Below, one piece after another: positions 47,401-60,110 of a stretch of 64,000 bases of DNA. The notes below the pieces were generated by a model. The model saw only the letters and a list, made by a program, of their open reading frames with translations. It was not told the origin of the DNA and made no database searches. Both the position numbers and the translations under genes were made by a program. The DNA is from Termitomyces sp. T153 (Eukaryota; Basidiomycota; Agaricomycetes; Agaricales; Lyophyllaceae). The stretch covers positions 124,001 through 188,000 of the forward strand of contig JACKQL020000034.1 of assembly GCA_018296165.2 (NCBI GenBank), in the 5' to 3' direction. Position 1 is the stretch's first letter; each line of letters opens with the position of its first letter.

Positions 47401-49400
47401 TAAAAACAACCCCATTGATGAGCCAACACCCAACCAGCCCCTCATGCTAACCCCAAAGCTTTGGCTCCAACTCTAGAAGAAGATATAACCCACCAAGCTC
47501 ACTTCCAGACCAACCCTGCCCACACTCCACAACCCCTAAGAGAATTACACCAACAAGCCAGTGCCCCACCAACCCCCACACTGCCACTAGTCTGCTGGCT
47601 CCACCTTGAGAAGGGACAAAACTGCTGCTGGACCTCCAATACAACACTGAACCCCCAATGCAATCTTGACACAACTCCACTAATGAGCCAGCAGCTGCCC
47701 TGCCTCTTACACTGCCACCAGACCACCTGCCCATACTCTCAGAACAAACAACCCACAGAAGGACAACCCCAAACTCCTCCCTTGCTCAACACAGCAGCCA
47801 GAGCAACTCCACCAAGATTCACCCATCAGTCAACCTCTGCATGGTTGCTGGACTACTAACCCCTACTCCAAGAAGGATGGACCCATGCTCCAGACTCAGA
47901 ACACACTTGTCCTGACAAACTCTGGCAGCACTACAAGCTCTGAGGATGCCAGAAATACATAAGACTCCCCTATCCATCTCTGGACTTACCCTTGGCTAAG
48001 AACAAGAAGGAATGTTGCATAGCATGTTTAAAATCTGCAAACCCCTACCCTGGACAAAGAAAACTCATTGAGACTGGTCACCTTAGACTACACCACCCCA
48101 TCACTAATACTCCAGAGGCAGCAAACTCCCAATCAAGCACATCCCCAACAAAAACACAATACTCCAGAGTGCAGCAAATTCCTAATCAAACATGTCCCCA
48201 ACAAAACAAATACTTTGGAGTTCAGCAAACCCCTACTTAAGCATGCCCCCACCAAGATGCAAACCTCCAGACACTGCTAACCAACAGACCACAAGAATGA
48301 GCCAATCAAACTCAGAGAAAGTATCTCTGCCTCTGCATTAACAATCTACAGGATAGCTGGCACCTAAAATCATTCTCTGTCAAGTCCACTCCAACAACTA
48401 CCCCCAACCCCAGAGCCCCCCTTTTGCCATGCCAACAAGGACTGCCACTTCTGGCTTGCCCCACCATCAAGGACAACCCCTACTCTATAACCTCCACTAA
48501 CATCAAAGAAGACTTCTGCTCTCTCTGCCAGCCAAGTCAGAACAAAATCAATACTGCCACCAAGCAAACTTGAAGCATGTCCACCCTCCAGCAACCCTGC
48601 CTGACCCAACCAACATATTCCCAAGATCCAAATATCTCCTCTCAAGCCCACCACAAGCACTCAACCTAATCCCAGACTTGAAGGAACTCCATCCAGCAAC
48701 TCCAGTCCAACTTCTCAAGACAACACCCTGCCAAAGCACTTAGGAGCCCTGCAGAAACCCTTCTGACAACCCCACCAAATTCCAGAAGCCCCAGCACTCC
48801 TAAGACTACTTAGTACAGATGGCATTAGTGGGCAATATGGCAACAACAGACTGCAGACAAGAAAGGCTTGAGCCCTGGACTACTTCACTCCCTTCCCCTC
48901 TCTAGAGCTCCCCTCCCCACTCCCTCAATGCCCAGATCCACCTCTATCTAGGCCCTCACTATGGCCAGAACCTCTGCAAGCCCAGGTAACTCCTCCCTTG
49001 CATCTGCTGCCACCTCCCACTACAACCCTGGGGCCACTGTATTACACCACTAGTGCCCTGCCAACAGACACCCCATCCTCACTATCCCCTAGGCCAACTC
49101 TGAAGGATGGCCCATGGGCATCTGTACCAACCTATCCTGGATTGATGCAAATGCAGCAGAGGCCCTATCCATGAGGATCCAGTGCTCCCAGACCCAACTT
49201 ACCTCAAACTTGTCAGCAAAATCCAAAGAGAACAAGTCTAAGGATCCCCACTGCTCAGTGCAGCACATCAGTGAGCAGCAAAGGCATGGGAACTACTGTA
49301 CAAAAGGCCAAAGATTCTAACCATAAGACAATGACTGATGAGGTAATATGGAGAACTTTACATTCTCCAGAAATTTCTGGGATTCTGAAATGAGCCCTGG
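44401..49400 (+). pseudogene. Heavily degenerate Gypsy interior
   Basis: About 5 kb of C-rich, almost CpG-free sequence without long frames. Recognisable crumbs are KVVSLEYHKFADAVSQK near 46,295 and a damaged parallel (EYHELTDMFSKGSKE) near 45,760. Both correspond to the PPEYYEFADVFSEES segment that precedes reverse transcriptase in Gypsy polyproteins. The rest is dominated by short phrases such as aactctgg and ctccag. I assign it to the older element whose LTR lies to the left; no enzyme domain is complete. Confidence 0.5.
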
Positions 49401-49409
49401 AGGACCCTG

Positions 49410-50515
49410 CAGCAGCTGACTATTTTGATGTGGCACAAGTCATGACACTCAGTATATGAGGCCTAGCCCCAAAGCCTGGAACAACATAGTCTTTGCATGG
49501 AATTTTAGCAACCAGAGACCTATCAATCACAAGAATCATCATATAGAGTCTGAACTTTGGGTCTAGAACAACAAGGCCAAGACCTTTCTTAGCAACGATT
49601 GTTAGCAACGTCTTAGTGACAACATGGCTTTCTTTCCCCATATATGGGCATATTTTCAGCCACATAATTTCTGACTTATCATTTCTCTTGTCAAGCTTAT
49701 AAACATACTTGATAGGTGTCTACACATTAAGTATTAACATTGGACTCACCCTTTTTGAGCTTTATTGCAATTAGGTGATGCATAGACTTTGCTTATAGTT
49801 TTCACTTAGTTACAGATTGACACCTCATATGAACCATAAAAAACACTTTGGCAGACACTGTTGGTAGTGGTGACTATTTGCTTACTTTTCCATACTATAT
49901 CTTTGAACAGTATAAATACTGCCTTTACATAAACACTTAATCATCAAATCAAGTCCTATCACTGAACCTCACCCTTATCAAATTGTGTTACTCTCTCTAT
50001 CTCTAAGCTTACCAGCTTGAGATTACATTTTGTCTCTATTGCTTATTATTTCCCTTTCTATCACTCAACAACAACTTAGCAACAAGTCTTGCCAACAGCA
50101 TTGTTGTGTGGCACCAATTATGGGTGTCCTTAGCATTATTCTCAAATCAGCCAAGCTAGTGGCCATGGCTAGCAATTAGTTTGCACTCGTCCTCCTTCCA
50201 TCTTTCATTGTCACCACCCATTCCCTACCAAACACCAGATAAACTGCTTATGTTCACTAAGTCTTAGTGATGCTTTTTACTTCATTGGTTTTCCTATTTG
50301 CTCAGTGACTTCTCATTACCACCTAGTGATTATAGGCTAACAATAGCTACTCCTTCCACTTCTCACCCAAACCCACATTAGCTCTCATTCTCTGGAACAG
50401 TTACTGACTCACCCTCAATCATTAACTTCCTACTGCCAGCTACTCTATCTAGTGACTAGTGTTAGGTCCTTTTTTAGGTTTCTTGCATGGCACTAGGTGG
50501 CATAGGAGTGCATCA
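49410..50515 (+). repeat. LTR-A, solo copy
   Basis: The fullest copy of the family: tggcacaagtcatgacactcag, gtctagaacaacaaggcc, the TATA region cagtataaatactgcc near 49,910, and the end ggcactaggtggcataggagtgcatca. Unlike copies 1 and 2 it is not followed by the TTTTGGAGCCCACC sequence or gag, so it is solo or was separated from its element. Confidence 0.7.
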
Positions 50516-50594
50516 ACACACAGGGTAAAAAGAAGTCCCTGATTGCTTAGTCCACTGGCAAAATAGGTTATATTCCTCATATGGTGCAGGGAGC

Positions 50595-50938
50595 TGTTAG
50601 AATTGCTTATTGCATTCTACTATGGATGATCAGCATTCACTCCAAGTTCATTTAACACATGTTTAGTCCGCTTCCTTTCATTTCTATTCAATTCAATCAC
50701 ATGTACCTTCCATGTGATTGTCTTTCTATTCAATTCACTTCCATGTGATTGTCTTTCTATTCAATTCACTTCCATGTGATTGTCTCTCTATTCAATTCAA
50801 TCACATGGATTCTCTTCTATTCAGTTACATTACAGTATATATAGATAATGTAGAAGCCTAAAGTCCCCACTCAGTTTCTGACTCTGGACTTCAGCTTTAG
50901 TGACTATTCAGTCCCCTGTGCTTTGCCTATCTTCAACA
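50595..50938 (+). repeat. 5' LTR of the Copia element
   Basis: 344 bp, 42 bp shorter than the 3' LTR because it lacks one unit of the CACATG/CATGTG repeat array. A TATA-like tatatatagataatg lies near 50,836. Confidence 0.9.
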
Positions 50939-50953
50939 GGTTATGGGCCCCGG
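50939..50953 (+). other. Primer binding site complementary to an internal part of initiator tRNA-Met
   Basis: GGTTATGGGCCCCGG follows the 5' LTR at once. GGTTATGGGCCC is the complement of the anticodon stem-loop of eukaryotic initiator tRNA-Met, the half-tRNA primer known for Drosophila copia and Ty5. Confidence 0.7.
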
Positions 50954-51370
50954 CCTCTAAAGCTTTAGTCCGAAGTTTTTATCATTTTGATTTGCTTTGT
51001 GTGTGCTATAGTCCTTATAGTGGTTGCAGCTCCTTTAGATACATAGACTCTGAACTATTGGGTAGTGACTCTTAAGTGGGGCTGCTTTATCTCACCAGTG
51101 AAGCCTGACACGCCTAACTGGGAGGTGTTACAATTGCAGAGTCTGCAGTTAGTTAGTTAGCTTTACTATACCTCACCTTCCTGCTGCACCACTCCTGAGG
51201 ACCTTGCAGGAACCCTGCCAGTTTGACTGGATGGTGGCTGTATTTCTTCTGGCACACCAGACCTTAGCACTTTATTATTGCTTTTAAAGCACTTTCAAAT
51301 GCATTTTTGACTGCATTCTGCAACTCCACACTTTATTATTCAATCTACACTCCAAATCACCTCTTCCAAC
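50954..51370 (+). other. Copia 5' leader
   Basis: Untranslated leader between the primer site and the gag start. It should contain the packaging signal; nothing further can be read from the sequence. Confidence 0.5.
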
Positions 51371-52495
51371 ATGCCTACATCTATTCCAACCTTCACCAAA
51401 CTCAATTCCCACAACTATAACTCATGGGTTGGTGAAATGGAAGCTTATCTTTGCTCCCAAAATGCCTGGATGCCTATCTCCATGCCTTCTTTGGCTCCTC
51501 AACTCTCTGAAAACCCTACATCAGAGGAAAAAAGAGAATACAGAGAATGGCAGAAAGAGGCTAATGTTGCATCTGGTCTGATTTATTTGATGGTGGAGGA
51601 TGATCAAAGAATCCATCTCAATGATTATAAAGACCAACCAGACAAGATGTGGGAAGCTTTGAAGCAGATACACATGCAGCAACGCCCTGGCACACACTTT
51701 AATGCCTATGATGACTTGTTCTCTATTAGAAAAGGAGAGGAGGAGAATTTGCAGACTCTAATCAACAGAGTTGAGACTGCAATGAAGAAAATCCAGGATT
51801 TGCACCCAAAAGACTTTGATATTGCCAAATTAGACAATGAACTAGCATCTATGGCATTGATAAGGGAGCTTCCTGATGATTTCTCAGCATTTGTATCCAC
51901 TCTCCTTCTCAAAGATGACCTTGACAAGGCCAAAATCCATCAGGCCTTTGTTACAGAAGAAACACAACCTCGTCGTCGCTCTGATGAGTCTGCTGCTGCT
52001 ATAATTGCTATGAGTACTGCATTAGCCAAAGTTACCTGTGACTTTTGCACCTTGCAAGGCCATACACAAGCTAATTGCTACAAATACAAAGCAGCTCAGC
52101 AGCAAGCAAAGCAGCAGACAAAATTTCGCAACAAAAGAGGCAGAAAGGGCCAGGAGCAAGCTAATGCAGCTTTCAATGATGACAAGTCCAAGAAAGATGA
52201 TGCAGAATTTGCTGGAAATGCAAGTACTCATTTACCAGATCATTCAGATCCCTCTCTTCCCATACAACCTGAAGCTGACTTCAATTGGATTGTAGACTCA
52301 GGAGCCACTTGCCACATGACCCCACATCAAAATTGGGTCCATAATTATGCTCCCTATTGCACTCCAGTCAGGTTAGCTGATAACAGCATTGTTTACTCAG
52401 CTGGTATTGGAACAGTTGTATTCCATCCAGTTGTAAATGGGAAGAAAATCCGGTCTTTAGAGTTCCACAGAGTCTTGCATGTTCCATTACTTTGA
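51371..52495 (+). pseudogene. Copia gag and protease
   Basis: An open frame of 374 residues. MPTSIPTFTKLNSHNYNSWV is the DUF4219/UBN2-type Copia gag opening; LNDYKDQPDKMWEALKQIHM and IRELPDDFSAFVSTLLLKDD continue it. A perfect zinc knuckle CDFCTLQGHTQANC and the protease active site WIVDSGATCHMTP follow. A TGA after HRVLHVPLL at 52,493-52,495 cuts the protease from the rest; intact relatives continue with NNLLS. Confidence 0.88.
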
Positions 52496-55400
52496 AATAA
52501 TCTCTTGTCCTGTATATATTTGACTAGAAACAAAGGCTACAACATTCATATTGACAAACAAGCCATGCATTTCTGGTTGAATGGAAAAGAGTTATTCTGT
52601 GCTACAATCAACTCCAATAATTCTGCTTATTTGGATGGTTGTACTGCACCTATTTTGGAATCTGCTCATCTTACTAGCACATTACTACTACTTGATCTGA
52701 CACTTTGGCACACAGATTTGCTCATGATAACTATGCTGATGTCAAAAAGATGATCAATAATAAGTTGGTAGTTGGTTTGGACTTGAATTCTGCTACAAAG
52801 CCTGATTCCATCTGTGAACCTTGTTTGGCTGGCAAAATGCGCTCTAATCCTTTTCCTTCTTCCAGTAGTCATGCATCTAAACCATTAGAATTGATTCACA
52901 GTGATGTACATGGCCCTCTTCCAGTCACTGCAATGGGGGGCTATTGTTATTGGATCACATTCATTGATGATTGCACAAGCTTTCAAGCTGTTATGGCTCT
53001 GAAGAAGAAAAGTGAAGCATTCAATGCCTTTAAGACATTCAAAGCTTATGCAGAGAATGCTCTAGATGCCAAAATCAAGGCTATACAAGATGATAAAGGT
53101 GGAGAGTACATGTCAAAGGAGTTTATTGCATACACTGATCCTTGTGGAATCAGAAGGAGGCACACAACTCACAACAGACCTCAGCAGAATGGTGTTGCTG
53201 AGAGAGCAAATAGAATGCTCTCTGAGGACATCACTGCAATGCTCAATGAATCAGGTCTACCAGCCTCATTCTGGGCACATTGCCTTCATGCTCAGATTCA
53301 CATTCTGAATCAACTTCCAACTGCATCTCAGTCAATTACTCCTTATGAGGGATGGTACAAGCATAAACCAAATGTCTCTTATCTCAGAGTCTGGGGATGT
53401 AGAGCATATGTCTATATACAAAGGGATAAGCACAACTCTTTACAGTCTCACATGGAAAAATGCATCTTTATTGGATATCCTCCTGGTTATAAAGGATGTT
53501 TATTTTACAATCCTGAGACTAAGAAGATTGTAATTTCTGAAAGAGCAGAGTTTGATGAGCACTTATTGCCTAGTTTGCACTTAACTAGGCCAGTAATACC
53601 TCCTACACCTCCTTTACTACCTGTGGATCTATCAGTCCTACCTGAAAGTGCATCCCCCAATCAAAGTGCAGTGTTTGAGTTACCTGCTCTTGAAAATGAA
53701 GAGGAAGAACCATTTGTTCTCTAAGTGCCAGCTATACCTCCTGCACATCCTAAGCTTCCTATACCTGCACGCTCTATAACACCACCACCAGCTGCTCCAG
53801 CACCTCCTAGACCTCGCCCAAATCGAGCTAGACACCATTCAGCTCAGCTACCAGATCAACCACCAGCTCAAATTCCTGCTCCTCCATCACCTCCCTTTGC
53901 TCTGAGACGCTCTAAACGCAATGTACAGCCTCCAAGAGATTGGTAGGTAGTACAACATCAGGAACCAGTCCAGGACAGTTCTGATGAGGAAGAAGAGCAA
54001 GTCCAAGCTGAATTGGATCTGGGGTCTGATCTTGAACCTGATCCAGAACCACTTGACCCTGGTTTTGAGGATGTTCAATTTGCTGGAATGGCTACTTCTT
54101 CAGATCCTAGGACATTCAAGCAAGCTATGAAGTCTGTGGATGCTGAAAAGTGGTATCAAGCTGCAGTTAATGAGTATATCTCATTGGTAGCTAATGGGAC
54201 TTGGGAGGAGTGTGACTTGCCTGAAGGCAAGAAAGCAATTGGCTGTGGATGGGTGTTTCGCATCAAGCGCAATGCAGATGGCTCAATTGAGCACTTTAAA
54301 GCTAGACTTCTTGCAAAGGGTTATGCACAACGTCCTGGCATTGATTATAACAAAGTTTTTGCACCAACATTTCGACCTGCATCTTTGCGCCTCATCCTTG
54401 CTATTGCTAGCATAGAGGACATGGAATTGCACTCTGTGGATGTCACTTCTGCTTTCCCCAATAGGAGATCTGGAAGAAGATATCTATATGCTTCAACCAG
54501 AAGGGTTTCAGAATGGAAAGAAGGTACTCAGGCTCAAGAAGTCACTTTATAGTCTAAAACAAGCAGGCAGGCAGTGGAACAAGAAACTACATGGAGCATT
54601 ATCATCAATGGGCTTCAAAAGTCTTGAATCTGACCGCTCTATCTATCTCTATATCAGAGGAGAAGTCAAGATCATTGTGCCCATCTATATTGATGACATT
54701 ACACTTGCTTCAAAATCTACTGCTGTACTTGACTCTGCTGTTGATGACCTCAAAAAGCACTTCAAAATCCATGACTTGGGCCCTTCCCACTTCCTTCTAG
54801 GTGTTCAGATACACAGAAACCGCTCTAAACGCTCTATTTCACTCTCACAATGTCAATACATTGTTGACATGTTGGAGCGCTATAAAATGAGCAATTGCAA
54901 TCCAGTATCTACTCCAATGACACCTGGAATCAAACTCTCTAAAGCCATGACACTACAGAATGAAGCAGAAGAGGAGGAGATGAGCAATGTGCCTTATTTA
55001 AATGCAATTGGTTCACTGCAGTATTTGGCTACTATGACAAGGCCAGATATTGCTTATGCAGTCTCATGCCTTGGACACTTCAATTCCTCTCCAGGACCCA
55101 AGCATTGGGCTGCACTCAAGCATTTATTATCCTATTGCAAAGGCACAATGGATTATAGACTCCATTTTAATGCTGACACTGGCATTCAACCCTTTACTAC
55201 ATTCTGTGATGCCTCACATGGAGATTGTCCTGATTCCAGCTGCTCTACTGGTGGTTATCTAACTACAATTGGTGGTGGAGCTATTGGATGGAGTAGCAAG
55301 CTTCAATCAGTTGTTGCCTTATCCACAACTGAAGCAGAATACATTGCTGCTGTAGAAGCTGGCAAAGAAATCATCTGGATGCAGAATATTCTACATGAAA

Positions 55401-55654
55401 TGGGATACTCTTCTACTGCTCCATCTCCCATGCTGATTGACAATCAATCTGCAGTCAGTGTTACCAAGAATCCAGAACACCATGGATGAATGAAGCACCT
55501 TGACCTCAGCTTCTATTGGCTCAGAGATGCAGTTGATCAGCAGAAATTGATTCCTCATCATATTCCTGGAATAGAACAAATGGCAGATCTACTCACAAAA
55601 CCACTTCCTCTACTCAAAGTGGAATTCTGCAGACAGGGAATGGGGATTTACTAG
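52496..55654 (+). pseudogene. Copia integrase, reverse transcriptase and RNase H
   Basis: After a frameshift near 52,700 comes integrase: the CEPCLAGKM zinc-finger end, ELIHSDVHGPLPVT (Asp), IQDDKGGEYMSKEF (Asp) and RPQQNGVAERANRMLSEDIT (Glu). Next is a proline-rich spacer with stops at 53,722 and 53,944. The RT has GCGWVFRIKRNADGSIEHFK, ARLLAKGYAQRPGIDYNKVF, a frameshift near 54,460 at VDVTSAFPN, LKKSLYSLKQAGRQWNKKLH and PIYIDDITLASKS with the YIDD site. RNase H has DASHGDCPDSSCSTGGYLTT and STTEAEYIAAVEAGKEIIWM. TGA at 55,487 replaces a Gln codon. The original end is CRQGMGIY and TAG at 55,652. Confidence 0.9.
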
Positions 55655-55683
55655 CTTATTCAAGCTTGGAGATTGACTGGATC

Positions 55684-55692
55684 AGGGGGGAG
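55684..55692 (+). other. Polypurine tract of the Copia element
   Basis: AGGGGGGAG directly before the 3' LTR TGTTAG. Confidence 0.75.
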
Positions 55693-56078
55693 TGTTAGAA
55701 TTGCTTATTGCATTCTACTATGGATGATCAGCATTCACTCCAAGTTCATTTAACACGTGTTTAGTCCACTTCCTTTCATTTCTATTGAATTCAATCACAT
55801 GTACCTTCCATGTGATTATCTTTCTATTCAATTCAATCACATGTACCTTCCATGTGATTGTCTTCCTATTCAATTCACTTCCATGTGATTGTCTTTCTAT
55901 TCAATTCACTTCCATGTGATTGTCTCTCTATTCAATTCAATCACATGGATTCTCTTCTATTCAATTACATTACAGTATATATAGATAATGTAGAAGCCTG
56001 AAGTCCCCACTCAGTTTCTGACTCTGGACTTCAGCTTTAGTGACTATTCAGTCCCCTGTGCTTTGCCTGTCTTCAACA
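55693..56078 (+). repeat. 3' LTR of the Copia element
   Basis: 386 bp. It matches the inverted LTR at 61,961-62,346 in every part I compared, but differs from its own 5' LTR by about eight substitutions and one 42-bp repeat unit. Confidence 0.92.
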
Positions 56079-56820
56079 GGAGTGTGAATTGTAAGCTGCA
56101 CAAACCATGACAGAAACATTATTCAGTGTTGAGTAGAGTGCCAAAAATGCTTTCTTTGGCCTCATAGAGGCTGAGAGAGGGCATTTGGGCTCTCTCTGGG
56201 GGTTCTGGGGCATTCAGAAGCTGCATAGAGGGTTAGGGAGGTGGGGAAGAGGAGGAGAGGGGCCTCAAATCAGATTTTGGCACTGAGTGGAGTGCTAAAA
56301 ACACTCTGTCCTGGTGCACAGAGGCTCATAGAGAGTATTGGCAACTTTATAGGCATCATGGGGCATCAAAAAGCTGGTTGAAAGGAGTCTAAGCATTGTC
56401 CTAACAGCTTAGCATTGTGATAATATACCAAATTTTGCTCTTCACAGCTTATTGCTATGGGAACTTCCCCCATTTTTCTCTCTGTGCTTGACCACCATCA
56501 TCATCTTACCACCATCCATGCCCAACATCTCTCTAGGCTCTGTCATCTCTTCTTTTTCAACTATTTTAGGCACCTGAGTTGAGAGATACTGCACAATCAT
56601 GAATAAGCTATAGACCTGTTGCTTGACCATTTTGATTATTGTCCATAATTTTTCTTGTAATCTGTTGTTGGTCTCCTTACCATATGTACAGACAATTCCA
56701 TTAAGCACATCGGTGTTCTCCATATATATATATTGCTGACCTTTTTACAACTTTTTGTAGCTCCATGGGACATCTGTCAAGTTTCTCTGAGCCCATGCCC
56801 TTGATCATGGAGACATTCCT

Positions 56821-58320
56821 TCATTGCCAGGTAGAGGGGCTGTCAAGGATGCTGACAATGCAAGAGGGGGAGCTCTGGAGGGTGGGGGAGGATTGAGACA
56901 TGGTGTAGAGGGAGAGAGATGTGTTGCAGTGGGACTACAACAGTGTCAGGGGACTTCCATTTCCAACCTCTGCAACCTATTCCAGCACCTTCACAGCTTG
57001 TTTGACATCTCTGGGGCTCATTCCAGAACCCTGAAAATCTCTGGAAAATTGCAGAGTTCTCCATATTACCTCACTAATTATTGTCCTAGGATTAGCTCTG
57101 GCCTTCTATACAGTTTCTATGCCTCTGCTGCCCACTAATGCACTGCACTGAGCAGTGGGAATCTTTAGACTTGTTCTCTTTGGATTCTCCTCTGCTAGGT
57201 GATTAGTTATGGATTGTATTGTTATCTACTCCTGCTAATATACTTTGGATTCTCTGCTAGCTGCATGACTCTGATCAGCTGCCCTAGAGGTCACCCAAAA
57301 CTGGTCTGGAAGCTGTAAGGAACCTCTGAGCTGCTATCCATTGCTTCCTCACCAAGTTTAAGCACCATGTAGTTCTATGTCTCAGCTTGCCACCCAGACA
57401 CACCCTTGGAGGCTCCGGCTCCACAGGACAAAGCCTGGACCTGCCTGCTACACCTAGAAACCCAGCTGCAACTAACGCAATCATCTCTTCTTACCCACCA
57501 TACAACCAAACTCTCTACTTTCTGTCAAACCACAGATCTTATCTCCCAAGTTGCTCCAGGCATTGCTTGAACACCTAACTCCTACCTCCACACCTCTCCA
57601 GCTGTGGAACCAGCCCCAACCATGTCTGCACCCATCTCCACAGTTCTGGTGACCCTATGGCTGCAGATCGTGTATGATGGTGCCTGCTGCAGTGGGGAAC
57701 AATTCCTTCAATCCTGCCTCACCTACATTTACCTTAGGGACACCTTCAACTCCAATGCATTGAAAATAGCCTGGGTACTGTTGTACATGAAGACTGGACA
57801 TGCCTCCACCCACACACTATGAGTCTTCTGTTGCCTCAGAGGTGTTGGAAGTTTTCTGGACTGGGCCACTTTCAAGAAGGACTTCTGCACAGAGTTTTTC
57901 CTGCTGGACCCCACCAAGACTGTGATGTTGACACTACACAATAGAGCAATATGAGCAAGGAAAGCATATGTTGGATGAGTACATCAACTTGTTCTAGGCT
58001 CTGGTCAAGCAAGGTTGCCACCAGAGCTCCATCACCAGACAAGCCTACATCAGAGGGAGGAGATCAGCATGTGTGTGTCACCCCTGGAGCTGGAGGAGGA
58101 TTTTTAGTTGAGCAACGGATGAGGTGTATGCCTCTGTCACTGGGTTTTAACAGGTTCTCATGTCTGTTGATAGAAAATGAAATTGCCTTTCCTGACATCC
58201 TTCATTCTGAGACAGAAGAACCTCAATGTTCCCCTCCAGACATACAAATACCAACTCTGGAGCCCTCATTGAGCTCCCTGACACCTCCAAGGGTCTGCTG
58301 GCATGGCCCTGCCTGAGCAC
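56821..58320 (+). pseudogene. Gag of the third Gypsy
   Basis: A capsid-like stretch at 57,620-57,800 reads LQIVYDGACCSGEQFLQSCL, TYIYLRDTFNSNALKIAWVL and MKTGHAS, then WATFKKDFCTEFFLLDPTKT. The frame then shifts through EYINLF-like sequence. This matches the FNGDRSKGRxFLNSC...F...K..W.L..MK.GRA pattern of basidiomycete Gypsy gag. Confidence 0.7.
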
Positions 58321-58640
58321 ATCAAATGCCCCAACAGTATATAATGGCTTCCAGCCTGTCCACCAATTTCCTGTGCCTTGACATGGAGATAGAGACCACA
58401 GACACCCAGCAAACCCACAGAGTCACAGCTCTTCTGGATAGTGGAGCAATGGGACTGTTTTTGGACTCTGGGACTGTTTTACAACATTGATGGAATGCCC
58501 AATGGAGCAGGGGCCATCAGCTCCATGGTCAACCTAGTCCTCTGCTATCAGAATTACATGGAGCATGCTGTTTTTGCAATTACTAGCTTGGGTAGGCAGG
58601 ACATGATCCTTGGTTTTACATAACTCCATGAGCACAACTC
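58321..58640 (+). pseudogene. Protease of the third Gypsy
   Basis: TALLDSGAMGLFLDSG (catalytic DSG near 58,437) and ITSLGRQDMILGFT (the ILG strand) define a retropepsin. Only one such domain is seen here, unlike the Gypsy at 32,723. Confidence 0.75.
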
Positions 58641-58899
58641 TGAGGTAGATTGGACCAAGGGAGAGGTAACCATGAGCAGGTGCCCTCTGAAGTGCTCTGC
58701 CTGCACTGCCAAGGACAGGGAAGAATGCCAGGCTTGAGTTCAAGAGCACATGGCCATCCACACATGTCATGCCAGGCCTCTCCTCTTCACTGATCTGGAC
58801 CTCCTGCATCCTCCACCTCTGGCATTCCCTTATAGAGAGGCCCTCTATGAGGACAACTGAAGCAGTGGTGGAGCCTTAGAGGAGGAGTGTAGAGAGGAA

Positions 58900-60110
58900 T
58901 TTGGTGGCATACACAAGCCAAAGCTCCCAGACAAAGCAGTAGAAGTGGGGGACCAGATCTACACTACCACTGTACACCTGCTGCCCTCAGTTGCAGAGAT
59001 CCAGGCTAGCCAGACCACATTGCTGGCCCAGGCATTTGCTGCTAATGCCATACCCCAAGAGTTCCAAGATGTTGTACCCTCCTACCTCCATGTGTTTGAG
59101 GATGTGTTCTCCAAAGCCTTGTTTGACTCACTAGAGTGCAAGAGGTGGAACTATGTGATTGAACTGCTACCAGATTCCACACCCTCCAGCTGTAAGATCT
59201 ACCCACTCATGCCTAGGAAGCAGGACAAGCTCAATGCTTTCCTGCAAGAGAACCTGGACTCTGGTTGCATCTGCCCTTCCAAGTCTTTGATGGCTTCTCT
59301 GGTCTTCTTCATCAAGAAGAAGGATGGCTTGCTCCAACTGGTCCAGGATTATTGGGTTCTCAATGCCATGACAGTGAAGAACTGCTACCCCCTCCCCCTC
59401 ATCTTCAAGCTCATCAACAACCTCTGGGGTGTGCAATACTTCACTAAACTGGACATCTGGTGGGGCTACAACAATGTGCATATCCAGGAAGGAGACAAAT
59501 GGAAGGCTGCCTTCTGGACCAACCAGGGATTGTTTGAACCACTTGTTATGTTCTTTGGACTCACTAACAGCCCCACCACTTTCCAGACAATGATGAATGA
59601 CATCTTCCAGGACCTCATTGCAGAGGGCATAGTGTGTGTATATCTTGACAACATCCTCATCTACACCAAAATGCTGGAAGAACACTGTTGGATCACTCAC
59701 CTCATATTGGAACACCTCTACCAGCACTAGCTCTACCTCAAACCAGAGAAGTGTGAGTTTGAACAGACCCAGATTGAGTATCTCTGCCTGATCATCTTGC
59801 ATGGAGCAGGTGTGGTAGAGTGGCCAGAGCCCAAGAATAAGAAGGAGGTGCAGGCATTCCTTAGCTTCACAAACATCTACAGTAGATTCATCCAGGACTT
59901 CTCACACCATGCCTGTCTGTTATTTGATCTCACTGGAAAGGACATTGCATGGAGTTGGGGACCTCTGGAGCAGGTGGCCTTTAATGCCCTCAAGTGTGCT
60001 GGGACCTCCAGACCCATCCTCCTCTTCTTAAACAACAACTCCTTCTGGGTGGAAGCTGACAGCTCTGACTTTGCCATGGAGGCTGTTCTTTCCTAGCAAT
60101 CCCCAGAGGA
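58900..60110 (+). pseudogene. Reverse transcriptase and RNase H start of the third Gypsy
   Basis: A long open stretch reads YLHVFEDVFSKALFDSLECK, YPLMPRKQDKLNAFLQENLD, VFFIKKKDGLLQLVQDYWVL, YFTKLDIWWGYNNVHIQEGD, FFGLTNSPTTFQTMMNDIFQ and [13 protein letters not shown]. The active site is YLDN. After TAG at 59,728 it goes on with LYLKPEKCEFEQTQIEYLCL, KNKKEVQAFLSFTNIYSRFI and FWVEADSSDFAMEAVLS (RNase H). Confidence 0.85.

Larger units (their letters stand above)
50595..56078 (+). mobile_element. Ty1/Copia element, full structure, inactivated
   Basis: The LTRs are TGTTAGAATTGC...CTTCAACA, and the element carries a primer binding site, gag-protease-integrase-RT-RNase H and a polypurine tract. 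Flanks are GGAGC on the left and GGAGT on the right, nearly a 5-bp duplication. Pol carries at least three stops (52,493; 53,722; 53,944), a frameshift near 52,700, another near 54,460 and a stop at 55,487. Integrase before RT identifies Copia. Confidence 0.92.

Noticed and set aside
50700..50830. Regularly spaced short repeats that resemble a CRISPR array
   Set aside because: The units lie inside LTRs, are palindromic words with near-constant spacers, recur in every LTR of the family and are in a fungal genome.
59167..59802. Minus-strand open frame of 211 residues
   Set aside because: Shadow of the reverse transcriptase of the third Gypsy on the plus strand.
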